This document shows, piece after piece, positions 1 through 8,447 of a stretch of DNA of 38,897 nt. The notes beneath the pieces were generated by a model. That model did not search any database and was not told the DNA's origin. It saw only the letters and a list, made by a program, of their open reading frames with translations. This stretch comes from Hyphomonadaceae bacterium. GTDB taxonomy: Bacteria; Pseudomonadota; Alphaproteobacteria; Caulobacterales; Hyphomonadaceae. Numbering within the stretch: the first letter of the stretch is position 1; each line of letters starts with the position of its first letter. The stretch lies in contig JAIXVM010000238.1 of NCBI GenBank assembly GCA_027482995.1, positions 1 to 38,897 of the forward strand. Reading direction: 5' to 3'. Both the position numbers and the translations under genes were made by a program.

Positions 1-1
1 C

Positions 2-757
2 GTCTTCGGGGCAGGCGGGCAGGGGCTCGCCTGTGTGCAGGCGCCGCTGGTGGGCGAGGGGGCGAAGGGCTGGATCGCGGGCCAATGGGCACTGGAATAC
101 GCGGTGCAGTTCCGGCGGCTCCTGCCGGGTCAGGCGCGGCTTGGCCTACCGATCGCGCTGGGCGGCACCAGCAACCATTTCCGCCGCTCCGCGCTGCAGA
201 AGGCCGGCGGATGGGACGCCTGGAATGTCACGGAGGATGCAGACCTCGGCCTCAGGCTGGCGCGCGCCGGTCAGCGCGTCGGCGTGATTGCGCCGCCAAC
301 GCTTGAGGCGCCGCCGGATGCGCTGCGCGTCTGGCTCAGCCAACGCTCGCGCTGGCTGAAGGGTTTCGTACAGACCTGGCTGGTGGTGATGCGGCGGCCG
401 GGCCGGGCGGTGCGCGAGTTGGGGCTGGGTGGTTTCGTGTCGATGCAGCTGACGCTCGGCGCAGCGATCCTGTCGGCGCTGGTGCACGGACCCTGGGCGG
501 TCTGGCTGGCGCTGAGTTTTGCCTTTCCGGCGATGAGCGTGGCGCCGTTGTTCCTGATGCTGGCGGCGGTGTCCTATGCTGCCGGGATGGCCATGGCGCT
601 GGCGGTGCCGGGCCAGAAGGACGGGCGCCGGGTCTGGCTGGCCGCGACGCTGCCGCTCTATTGGCCGCTGCAAAGTATTGCCATGGTGCGGGCGCTCTAC
701 GGCCTCGCGAAATGCCCGCACTTCTGGGCCAAGACGCCGCACAAGCTGCCCGGGTAG
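2..757 (+). CDS. Glycosyltransferase family 2, processive-type (C-terminal part; 5' end outside window)
   Basis: Open frame from nt 2; TEDADLGLRLARAG and QRSRW (QxxRW-type) motifs, followed by hydrophobic TM segments. Confidence 0.8.
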   Translation, partial: VFGAGGQGLACVQAPLVGEGAKGWIAGQWALEYAVQFRRLLPGQARLGLPIALGGTSNHFRRSALQKAGGWDAWNVTEDADLGLRLARAGQRVGVIAPPTLEAPPDALRVWLSQRSRWLKGFVQTWLVVMRRPGRAVRELGLGGFVSMQLTLGAAILSALVHGPWAVWLALSFAFPAMSVAPLFLMLAAVSYAAGMAMALAVPGQKDGRRVWLAATLPLYWPLQSIAMVRALYGLAKCPHFWAKTPHKLPG

Positions 758-854
758 AGCGGGGGCGCAATTCTCTGACGCCGCGTGACCGCTTGGCGGA
801 ACTGGCAGCCAAGACTAAGCTGGCGCAAAGCACATCATTTGAGGGAGTGAGCCC

Positions 855-2069
855 ATGGCCTACGACAATGCCGAGCAACTCGAAGAGTTCCGTCTCGAGA
901 CGCGCAAATGGCTGGAGGAAAACTGCCCGCCTTCGATGCGCACGCCGATGCCGGATGACGAAGTGGTCTGGGGCGGCCGCAACGCCGTGTTCAAGAACCC
1001 GGAGTCCAAACTCTGGCTGGACCGGATGGGCGAGAAGGGCTGGACGTCGCCGGAATGGCCGAAGGAATATGGCGGCGGCGGCCTCAGCCGCGCCGAGGCG
1101 CGCGTGCTCGAGCAGGAACTGCGCCGCATCAAGGCGCGCCCGCCGCTGTTCTCGTTCGGCCTCTGGATGTTCGGCCCGGCGCTGCTGGAATTCGGCAATC
1201 ACGAGCAGAAGCTGCGCTTCATCCCGGACATCCTGAAGGGCAAGACCCGCTGGTGCCAGGGCTATTCCGAGCCGGGCGCAGGCTCTGACCTCGCCGGCCT
1301 CCAGACGCGCTGCGAGGACAAGGGCGACCATTACCTGATCAATGGCCAGAAGGTCTGGACCTCCTATGCCGACAAGGCCGACTGGATCTTCTGCCTCGTG
1401 CGCACCGACACGAGCACCAAGCACGAAGGCATCAGCTTCATCCTGTTCGACATGAAATCGCCCGGCGTGGAAGCCCGTCCGATCCAGCTGATCTCCGGCG
1501 AGAGCCCGTTCTGCGAGACCTTCTTCACTGATGTGAAAGTTCCGAAAGACCAGCTCGTCGGCCGCGTGAATGGCGGCTGGGAAATCGCGAAACGCCTGCT
1601 GCAGTTCGAGCGGTCGTCGATTTCCGCTGGCGGCTTTGGTGGCACCGGCGGCTCGGGAATTCTCGGCCCTGAAGATTACGCCAAGCAACATATCGGCACG
1701 GACGAGTCCGGCCGCCTCACGGACGGCGACCTGCGCGGCCGCATCACCGACCACAAGATGTACGCGAAAGCCTTCTCGCTGACCGTTCAGCGCCAGACCG
1801 AGCAGGCGAAAGCCGGGCAGGCTGTCGGCCACACGGCCTCGATCCTGAAATACGCCGCGGCCAAGATGAACCAGGACCGGCACGAACTGTTGATCGAAGC
1901 TCTGGGTACGGAAGGCCTTGGCTGGGAAGGCGAGGGCTTCGACAAGGGCGCGAAGAAAGTCACCCGCCAGTGGCTGCGCTCGAAGGGCAACTCGATCGAG
2001 GGCGGCACGTCCGAGATCAACCTCAACGTCATCGCCAAGCGCGTGCTCGGCCTGAAGGAGCACCAGTAA
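855..2069 (+). CDS. Acyl-CoA dehydrogenase (subunit with EGGTSEI catalytic-type motif)
   Basis: 404 aa; WCQGYSEPGAGSDLAGLQT, GQKVWTSYA and C-terminal SIEGGTSEINLNVIAKRVLGL are acyl-CoA dehydrogenase signatures. Confidence 0.93.
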   Translation: MAYDNAEQLEEFRLETRKWLEENCPPSMRTPMPDDEVVWGGRNAVFKNPESKLWLDRMGEKGWTSPEWPKEYGGGGLSRAEARVLEQELRRIKARPPLFSFGLWMFGPALLEFGNHEQKLRFIPDILKGKTRWCQGYSEPGAGSDLAGLQTRCEDKGDHYLINGQKVWTSYADKADWIFCLVRTDTSTKHEGISFILFDMKSPGVEARPIQLISGESPFCETFFTDVKVPKDQLVGRVNGGWEIAKRLLQFERSSISAGGFGGTGGSGILGPEDYAKQHIGTDESGRLTDGDLRGRITDHKMYAKAFSLTVQRQTEQAKAGQAVGHTASILKYAAAKMNQDRHELLIEALGTEGLGWEGEGFDKGAKKVTRQWLRSKGNSIEGGTSEINLNVIAKRVLGLKEHQ

Positions 2070-2071
2070 TC

Positions 2072-3208
2072 ATGTCGTTCATTCTCACCGAAGATCAGGA
2101 CATGCTGCGCGAAACCGCGCTGTCCTTCGTGGCTGGCGAGCTGCCCGTGTCGCACCTGCGCGCCCTGCGCGACAAGGGCGCCAACGGCAATGATCCGGCA
2201 ACGCGCAAGAAGTTGGCGGAGCTCGGCTTCTTCGGCGTCATCATTCCGGACGAGCCGGGCGCAGAGACGTTTGGCCTGGTTGGTCTCGGGCAGATCCTCG
2301 AGGCGCAGGGCCGCACGCTCGCCGCAACGCCGCTGCTGCAGACGGCGCTGATTGCAGCCTCGGCGTTGCAACTCGGCGGCACCCCGGCGCAGAAGGTCGA
2401 GTGGTTGCCGAAGATCGCGGCCGGCGAGGCGACGTTTGCGCTTGCGCTCGACGAGTCGGCGCACTTCTCGCCCTATAGCGTTTCGACCGAGGCCGAGCGC
2501 AACGGGCAAGGATTCACGCTCAACGGCCTGAAGAAATTTGTTCCGGATGCGCACTATGCCGACATGCTGATCGTGGCGGCGCGCACCTTCGGCGAAGCGG
2601 GTGACCGCCATGGCATCAGCCTCTTCCTGGTGCCGCGCGGCGCCAAGGGCGTCGGCATTCAGGCGCTGAACACGGTCGACAGCCACGGCGCGGCGCATGT
2701 CAGCCTCGATGATGTGCACGTGCCCGCCTCGGCCTTGCTTGGCCCGGCGGATGAAGGCGCGGACATTCTCGATCCGGTGCTGGACCGCGCCGCGATCGGC
2801 CTTGCCGCCGAAATGCTCGGCTCGGCGCAGGCCGCGTTCGACATGACGCTCGACTACCTCAACAACCGCAAGCAGTTCGGACAGCTGATCGGCTCGTTCC
2901 AGTCGCTGCAGCACCGCGCGGCCAAGATGTTCGTTGAGCTCGAGATGACGCGCTCCTGCGTCGCCGCGGCGCTCGGCGCGGCGGATGCGGGCAAGTCGGA
3001 TGTGGCCGAACTCGCCAGCCTCGCCAAGGCCAAGGCCGGCGAACTCGTGCACCTCGTCTCGAACGAGTGCGTCCAGATGCATGGCGGTATCGGCATGACC
3101 GACGCCGCTGAGCCCGGCTTCTACATGAAACGCGCCCGCGTTCAGGAAGCGCTCTACGGCTCGGCCAGCTGGCACCGCGACCGCTACGCGAAGATCAACG
3201 GATACTGA
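2072..3208 (+). CDS. Acyl-CoA dehydrogenase (partner subunit)
   Basis: ATG at 2072, 2 nt after the previous stop; DYLNNRKQFGQLIGSFQSLQHRAAKM and QMHGGIGMTDA motifs. Confidence 0.9.
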   Translation: MSFILTEDQDMLRETALSFVAGELPVSHLRALRDKGANGNDPATRKKLAELGFFGVIIPDEPGAETFGLVGLGQILEAQGRTLAATPLLQTALIAASALQLGGTPAQKVEWLPKIAAGEATFALALDESAHFSPYSVSTEAERNGQGFTLNGLKKFVPDAHYADMLIVAARTFGEAGDRHGISLFLVPRGAKGVGIQALNTVDSHGAAHVSLDDVHVPASALLGPADEGADILDPVLDRAAIGLAAEMLGSAQAAFDMTLDYLNNRKQFGQLIGSFQSLQHRAAKMFVELEMTRSCVAAALGAADAGKSDVAELASLAKAKAGELVHLVSNECVQMHGGIGMTDAAEPGFYMKRARVQEALYGSASWHRDRYAKINGY

Positions 3209-3233
3209 TCCGCCAGCGGATGGAAAATGAAAG

Positions 3234-3263
3234 GCGCCGGAGGGTAACTCCGGCGCTTTTGTT
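3234..3263 (+). terminator. Rho-independent terminator after the acyl-CoA dehydrogenase pair
   Basis: GCGCCGGAG-ggtaa-CTCCGGCGC followed by TTTTGTTT. Confidence 0.8.
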
Positions 3264-3292
3264 TGATGGCCGCGCAAGCCAGTTCGCAAACG

Positions 3293-4255
3293 CTACTTGA
3301 CGCGTTGGTCAGAGACACTTGAAGCACGCGGTGGCAGCGCTGCAGCCGGGAGCCCCCGCACGTAGTGATCCAGCCATGCGATGGTGTAGCGTGCGATGTC
3401 ATCGTGATGGTCCGATTGACCGTCCGTCCAGGCGAAATGGCCAGCGCCCTTGAACTCGACATAAGAGGCGGGTTCAGGCGTCTGGTCGTAACATCCATTG
3501 GCGCGGCGCACGCTGGGCGTGACACCGGCATCGCGCGTGCCACCCTGGAACTGCACGGGAACGCCAACGCCGCCGAGACCTGTCGTGCTTGTGAACGGAT
3601 TGCACACCGGTGACAGCGCGACCACCGCGCGGATGGAGGGTGTCCGCCAGCTGTCCCAGCCACCCACCAGTCCGAGGGAGGTGTATCCGCCGAGTGAATG
3701 GCCGACCAGGCCGATCTGGTCCGGATTGATCGGGAAGCGGGGATCGGAGATCGCCGCGTCGAGGATCGCCTGCACATCATCGCGCCGGTTCGCGTGCGCT
3801 TCGTCCGTCCAGCTTTCCGGATCACGAAAGGCTGGGTCGGCGCTTTCGCCTGCGTCGTTCCTGCGCCCCGTTTTGCCTTTGCGCTTGCCGCAGCGCGCAT
3901 CGGCATGATTTGGCGCGATCACGATATATCCGGCCTCAGCCAGGCTCTGCGTCAGAAAACTCGACTGGGTCGCGCAGCCACCATCGCCATGCGAAAAGAT
4001 CACCAGAGGTGAAGCGTTTGAGGCGGCGTCTTCCGTCAGTCCCCAGACGACCACGGACCGGCCGGCGAGTGTCATGGCCTCTCCGCCTTTGAGGTCTGAT
4101 GACGTGGGCGCATCTGCGCCGCGCTTCTCCTCCAGGCGTTCCCGCAGCCGCTCCCTGCCGTCCCGCCGGTCTCGCGCGTCGGCGTCGAATCCGGGCAGGC
4201 CGAGCGTGTAAAGAACGAGGGCGCTGATGGCGGCAATCTGCGCTGCGTAACGCAT
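3293..4255 (-). CDS. Alpha/beta hydrolase (dienelactone hydrolase / PAF-acetylhydrolase-like), probably secreted
   Basis: 320 aa; N-terminal hydrophobic signal-like region; GLVGHSLGGYTSLGL nucleophile elbow (GHSLG); FSHGDGG oxyanion-type segment. Confidence 0.85.
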   Translation of the reverse strand: MRYAAQIAAISALVLYTLGLPGFDADARDRRDGRERLRERLEEKRGADAPTSSDLKGGEAMTLAGRSVVVWGLTEDAASNASPLVIFSHGDGGCATQSSFLTQSLAEAGYIVIAPNHADARCGKRKGKTGRRNDAGESADPAFRDPESWTDEAHANRRDDVQAILDAAISDPRFPINPDQIGLVGHSLGGYTSLGLVGGWDSWRTPSIRAVVALSPVCNPFTSTTGLGGVGVPVQFQGGTRDAGVTPSVRRANGCYDQTPEPASYVEFKGAGHFAWTDGQSDHHDDIARYTIAWLDHYVRGLPAAALPPRASSVSDQRVK

Positions 4256-4376
4256 TGGGATTCTCCGTCAGAGGGCTCAGGACTTTCCAGACGCGGAGTA
4301 ACATTAGCTTGAACGGGCTCCGCAGCGCGTTCCGTCGCTGGGTTGCCGCAAAATGCACGGACCGCAGGTGCAGAGA

Positions 4377-4406
4377 GCGCCGGAGGGTCACTCCGGCGCT
4401 TTTGTT
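4377..4406 (+). terminator. Terminator-like hairpin, near copy of the one at 3234-3263
   Basis: GCGCCGGAG-ggtca-CTCCGGCGC-TTTTGTT; 29/30 identical to 3234-3263. Confidence 0.6.
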
Positions 4407-4418
4407 CTGTGCGGTGGG

Positions 4419-5315
4419 TTATGGCTCGATCTGGTAGATCATGCAGACGCCGGCCGAGACCGATTGCTTCTGGTCGTCCGACGGCAGGTTCAGCGCGTCG
4501 ATATCGGCCTGCGTGATCGTCACCTGCTCGCCGCCAATCATGCCCGAGGCAACCGGGGCAGGGGACGGCGGCGGTGGGGGCGGCGCCATCGCGTAGGACT
4601 TTTCATAATAGTCATAGTCATTGCCCGACTGCGTTGACCAGCTGCCGAGGCAAGGACCCGAGCCCTCCTGCACCACCATCAACTTGCCGAGACGTCCGCC
4701 GCTTGCCTTGGCGGTTGCGGCGGCGCGCGCGGCGCCGTCCTTGACGGCGCTCTCGTAGGCTTCGCGGTTGAGTTCGGTCGTCCGCTCCAGGTAGGTCGAC
4801 AGGCCCGACGAGTTTTCCGGACCAAGCGCGAGCGCGCCGGCGCGGGCCTTGCCAGCTTTCGAGACATCTTCGACGACGACGCTGAGGCTGACACGGGCTT
4901 CATAGGCCCGGATCTTGTCCGAGCGCTCATTGTCGATCCGGTTGCCGTCTTTGTCCTTGTACTGCTCATAGAGGGCCGTGACGTTGACCGACGTCTGAAT
5001 GATCGAGTCCTTGCCGGCCGCCTTCTTGATCGTGTCGTAGGCGAGACGCCCGCGCTCGACAGCGAGTTTCATCGCATCCTTCGAGTCCTTGTCTGTCTCG
5101 AGATAGGTGACGGAGAAGGAGGCCCGGTTCGGAGCGACCTGCATTTCGGAACGGCCGAGCACTTCGATGACCGGAACGCGGGTCCAGTAGGGCGTCGTGA
5201 AGGCCTGGTTCTGGAAGTCCGGCGCCGTTTGCGCAAAGGCGGGCGAAAGCGCCGAGACCGCGCACGCGGCGACGAGGCCGCCGGTGATACGGCTGGCAAG
5301 AGAGCGAATTGTCAT
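4419..5315 (-). CDS. SIMPL domain-containing (DUF541) periplasmic protein
   Basis: Signal peptide MTIRSLASRITGGLVAACAVSALSPAFAQ; VIEVLGRSEMQVAPNRASFSVTYLETD is SIMPL-like. Confidence 0.8.
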   Translation of the reverse strand: MTIRSLASRITGGLVAACAVSALSPAFAQTAPDFQNQAFTTPYWTRVPVIEVLGRSEMQVAPNRASFSVTYLETDKDSKDAMKLAVERGRLAYDTIKKAAGKDSIIQTSVNVTALYEQYKDKDGNRIDNERSDKIRAYEARVSLSVVVEDVSKAGKARAGALALGPENSSGLSTYLERTTELNREAYESAVKDGAARAAATAKASGGRLGKLMVVQEGSGPCLGSWSTQSGNDYDYYEKSYAMAPPPPPPSPAPVASGMIGGEQVTITQADIDALNLPSDDQKQSVSAGVCMIYQIEP

Positions 5316-5417
5316 GTTGAACCCCACTATCGATTGTTGGCTGCCTGCTGCAGTCGTTGCTGCAACCTGCTGACTATCAACGACTTATTGCGGCGGGACA
5401 ATGACCGCCCGGAGGCC

Positions 5418-5894
5418 TCAGGCGTTCGCTTCCGATTGCAGCAGCGTATAGCGCTCGATCCCGATCCGCTCGATCAGGGCGAATTGCTTCTCGAGGTAGT
5501 CGACGTGCTCTTCCTCGTTGTGGAGGATTTTCCCGAACAGGTCGCGGCTCACGTAATCGCGCACCTTCTCGCAATGCTCCATCGCGTCGCGCAGAAGCGG
5601 AATCGCGATTTCCTCAATCGCCATGTCGCATTTCAGCACTTCCTCGACGCTCTCGCCGATATGCAGCTTGCCGAGATCCTGAAGGTTCGGCAGGCCGCCG
5701 AGGAACAGCACGCGCTCGATCAGCCAGTCGGCATGGTGCATTTCCTCGATCGATTCCTCGTGCTCGTGCTTGGCCAGCTTCGAGACGCCCCATTCCTTCA
5801 GCATCCGCGAATGCAGGAAATACTGGTTGATGGCGGTGAGCTCGTTCTTCAGGGCGAGATTGAGGAACTCGATGACTTTCTTGTCGCCTTGCAT
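5418..5894 (-). CDS. bfr: Bacterioferritin
   Basis: 158 aa; MQGDKKVIEFLNLALKNELTAINQYFLHSRML, EHEESIEEMHHADWLIERVLFLGGLPNLQDLGKL. Confidence 0.97.
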   Translation of the reverse strand: MQGDKKVIEFLNLALKNELTAINQYFLHSRMLKEWGVSKLAKHEHEESIEEMHHADWLIERVLFLGGLPNLQDLGKLHIGESVEEVLKCDMAIEEIAIPLLRDAMEHCEKVRDYVSRDLFGKILHNEEEHVDYLEKQFALIERIGIERYTLLQSEANA

Positions 5895-5985
5895 GCGCTG
5901 ATCCTGTCGTCCGGGAGGTTGGGATGTCAGCTCCCCATATAGGCGAGCGGTCCGTGCGAGGCAACGAAAAATCCAATAAAATCAG

Positions 5986-6002
5986 TTGCGTATGATAGTG
6001 AG
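5986..6002. promoter_or_regulatory. Candidate Fur/iron-responsive operator upstream of bfr
   Basis: TTGCGTATGATAGTGAG shares GTTGCGNATGA with the site upstream of bfd. Confidence 0.35.
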
Positions 6003-6087
6003 ACACACTTGCAAATGCGCGAACGGGCGGTTCCGCGGGGAGCAGGCAGACGCTTGAAATGTCAGGAGTTCGAAGCGGGTTGCCGCG

Positions 6088-6288
6088 CTACTCGGCAGCG
6101 AGCATCGGGTTTTGCGGAAGGCAGCGGTCCATATGTTCGGAGATCATCTCGCCGATCATCGTGGTGCATTTCCCGCAATTGATCTTGCACCCGTGATGCG
6201 CCTGGACGGCCCGGGGGCTGCGCGCACCGGCACTGACGGCATCCTTCACGGATCGGCAATTGATGCGGTTGCAGACGCAAATGATCAT
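6088..6288 (-). CDS. bfd: Bacterioferritin-associated ferredoxin (2Fe-2S)
   Basis: MIICVCNRINCRSVKDAV...HHGCKINCGKCTTMI: CxC...CxxxCxxC pattern of BFD; adjacent to bfr. Confidence 0.88.
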   Translation of the reverse strand: MIICVCNRINCRSVKDAVSAGARSPRAVQAHHGCKINCGKCTTMIGEMISEHMDRCLPQNPMLAAE

Positions 6289-6306
6289 GAGAACCATTTG
6301 CAGGAG

Positions 6307-6323
6307 TTGCGAATGAGTGTCAA
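6307..6323. promoter_or_regulatory. Candidate Fur/iron-responsive operator upstream of bfd
   Basis: TTGCGAATGAGTGTCAA, an imperfect 17-bp dyad just upstream of the bfd start. Confidence 0.4.
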
Positions 6324-6457
6324 TCGAAGTTTGTGGTTAACCGTGTGCGGCCCAGAGTTTTTCGCGGGCGATCGCCTGCAGCCAGCGGCTTTGCTTGACG
6401 CCCCCCGGCCCCGCCTCTAGGTCCGCCGCTTAACCTTGATGCAGCCGGCAGCCCCCC

Positions 6458-8047
6458 ATGACCGACCTCTCCACGCTCGCCCAATCCGCAAAGGCCTGGC
6501 CCTTTGAACTGGCGCGCGCGCTGGAAAAGCGCGTCGTGGAGCAGATCAAGGCGGGCGAGCGCAGCGCCGACGCGCCGGTGATCTTCGAGACGGGTTATGG
6601 ACCGTCGGGCCTGCCGCACATCGGCACGTTCGGTGAAGTCGTGCGCACGACGATGGTCCGCAACGCCTTCGAAACCCTGACCGGGGGCAAGTACAAGACG
6701 CGCCTGATCTGCGTCTCCGACGACATGGACGGCATGCGCAAGGTGCCGGACACGGTGCCGAACCCGAAGGCGCTGGAAGCCTATCTGCAGATGCCGCTGA
6801 CGACCGTGCCGGATCCGTTCGGCACGCATGCCTCCTATGGCGCGAACATGAACTCGCGTCTCTGCGCTTTCCTCGACCAGTTCGGTTTCCAGTACGAATT
6901 CCTGTCGGCGACCGATTGCTACAAGTCCGGCCGGTTCGACGCGATGCTGCGGCGCGCGGCCGAGAAGTATGATGAGATCATGGCCGTCATGCTGCCGACG
7001 CTCGGGCCGGAGCGGCAGGCCACCTATTCGCCTTTCCTGCCCATTTCGCCGACCACCGGCCGCGTGCTCTATGTGCCGATGACGAATGTGGACGCCCGCC
7101 GGGGCGAAATCACGTTCACGGATGATGATGGCAGCGGGGTCACCCTGCCGGTGACGGGCGGCGCCGTGAAAATGCAATGGAAGCCCGACTTCGGCATGCG
7201 CTGGGCCGCGCTCGGTGTCGACTTCGAGATGTTCGGCAAAGACCACCAGGCCAACGCGCCGATCTATTCGAAGATCGCCCGCATTCTCGGCCACCGTCCG
7301 CCCGAGCAATACGTGTACGAACTTTTCCTCGATGAAAAAGGCGAGAAGATTTCGAAGACGAAAGGCAATGGCATCTCGGTGGAGCAGTGGCTGACCTATG
7401 CGCCGGACGAGAGCCTTGCGCTCTACCAGTTCCAGAAGCCGCGCGTCGCGAAGAAGCTGCACTTCGACGTGATCCCGAAGGCGGTCGATGAATACCTGAC
7501 CTTCCTTGCGAAGTATCCGTCCGAGGCGCCGGCCGCCCAGCTGGAGAATCCGGTCTGGCACATCCATTCCGGCCGCCCGCCGCAATGGTCGAGCCCTGTC
7601 TCGTTTGCGCTGCTCATGAACCTCGTGGCGGTGGCGAACCCGACCGACGTCTCGCAGCTCTGGGCCTACATCACGCGCTATGCCCCCGGAACCTCGCCGG
7701 AGACGCATCCGCTGCTGAACGAGCTCGCTGGCTATGCCATGCGCTATTACCGCGACTTCATCCTGCCCGCGAAAACCTTCCGTGCGCCGACGGACCAGGA
7801 ACGCGCGGCGATGGTCGATCTTGCCGAGCGCCTGCGCAGCTTCCCGGATGAGCCGACCGGCGAGAACCTGCAGACGATGACGTTCGAAGTCGGCAAGACG
7901 CATGGCTTCGAGAACCTGCGGGACTGGTTCAAGGCGCTGTATGAAGTGCTGCTCGGCCAGAGCGAAGGGCCCCGTTTCGGCAGCTTCGCGGCGCTCTATG
8001 GCCAGACGGAAACGGCCGCGCTGATCGACGAAGCCCTCGCGCGTTGA
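6458..8047 (+). CDS. lysK: Lysine--tRNA ligase, class I
   Basis: 529 aa; [16 protein letters not shown] (HIGH-type) and [17 protein letters not shown] (KMSKS-type). Confidence 0.95.
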   Translation: MTDLSTLAQSAKAWPFELARALEKRVVEQIKAGERSADAPVIFETGYGPSGLPHIGTFGEVVRTTMVRNAFETLTGGKYKTRLICVSDDMDGMRKVPDTVPNPKALEAYLQMPLTTVPDPFGTHASYGANMNSRLCAFLDQFGFQYEFLSATDCYKSGRFDAMLRRAAEKYDEIMAVMLPTLGPERQATYSPFLPISPTTGRVLYVPMTNVDARRGEITFTDDDGSGVTLPVTGGAVKMQWKPDFGMRWAALGVDFEMFGKDHQANAPIYSKIARILGHRPPEQYVYELFLDEKGEKISKTKGNGISVEQWLTYAPDESLALYQFQKPRVAKKLHFDVIPKAVDEYLTFLAKYPSEAPAAQLENPVWHIHSGRPPQWSSPVSFALLMNLVAVANPTDVSQLWAYITRYAPGTSPETHPLLNELAGYAMRYYRDFILPAKTFRAPTDQERAAMVDLAERLRSFPDEPTGENLQTMTFEVGKTHGFENLRDWFKALYEVLLGQSEGPRFGSFAALYGQTETAALIDEALAR

Positions 8048-8051
8048 TTTG

Positions 8052-8080
8052 TAAGGTGCGCGGCAGGGCCGTGCGCCTTA
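8052..8080. terminator. Hairpin downstream of lysK
   Basis: GTAAGGTGCGCGGC-agg-GCCGTGCGCCTTAC with G:U pairs; no clear T-tract. Confidence 0.4.
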
Positions 8081-8108
8081 CACTGACGGCTTCAACCGGA
8101 GCTGTGCC

Positions 8109-8441
8109 ATGCGATTCGCCGTTCTATCCCTCGCTATCCTGACCTTGCCGCTCACCGGCTGTCTTGCCACCAAGATTGTCACGGTTCCGGTTGGCCTCGC
8201 GGTGGACGCCGTACAACTCACGGGCAAGAGCGTTGTCTATGTCGGCGGCACAGCCGTGCGCGTGACGGGCGATGCGCTCGATGGTCCGGACGAAATGGTC
8301 CGGCTCACGGTTACCTACAAGAAAGGCGACGGCACCCGCACGACCGAGAAAGTCGTGAAGGCGAAGAATGTCGAACGCGAAATCAAGAAGCTGAGCAAGA
8401 AGGGCAAGGTGCTCGACGTTGAGGTCGAACCGGCGGACTGA
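8109..8441 (+). CDS. Small hypothetical lipoprotein
   Basis: 110 aa; signal peptide with lipobox LTGC (LTLPLTGCLATK). Confidence 0.7.
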   Translation: MRFAVLSLAILTLPLTGCLATKIVTVPVGLAVDAVQLTGKSVVYVGGTAVRVTGDALDGPDEMVRLTVTYKKGDGTRTTEKVVKAKNVEREIKKLSKKGKVLDVEVEPAD

Positions 8442-8447
8442 CCGCGC

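Noticed and set aside
336-2063. 575-aa minus ORF antisense to the first ACAD
   Set aside because: Shadow ORF produced by high GC and codon periodicity of the ACAD gene; no recognisable domain.
1787-3289. 500-aa minus ORF antisense to the second ACAD
   Set aside because: Shadow ORF; low-complexity R/A/E-rich translation with no family signature.
6320-7903. 527-aa minus ORF antisense to lysK
   Set aside because: Shadow ORF; the + strand LysRS is unambiguous.
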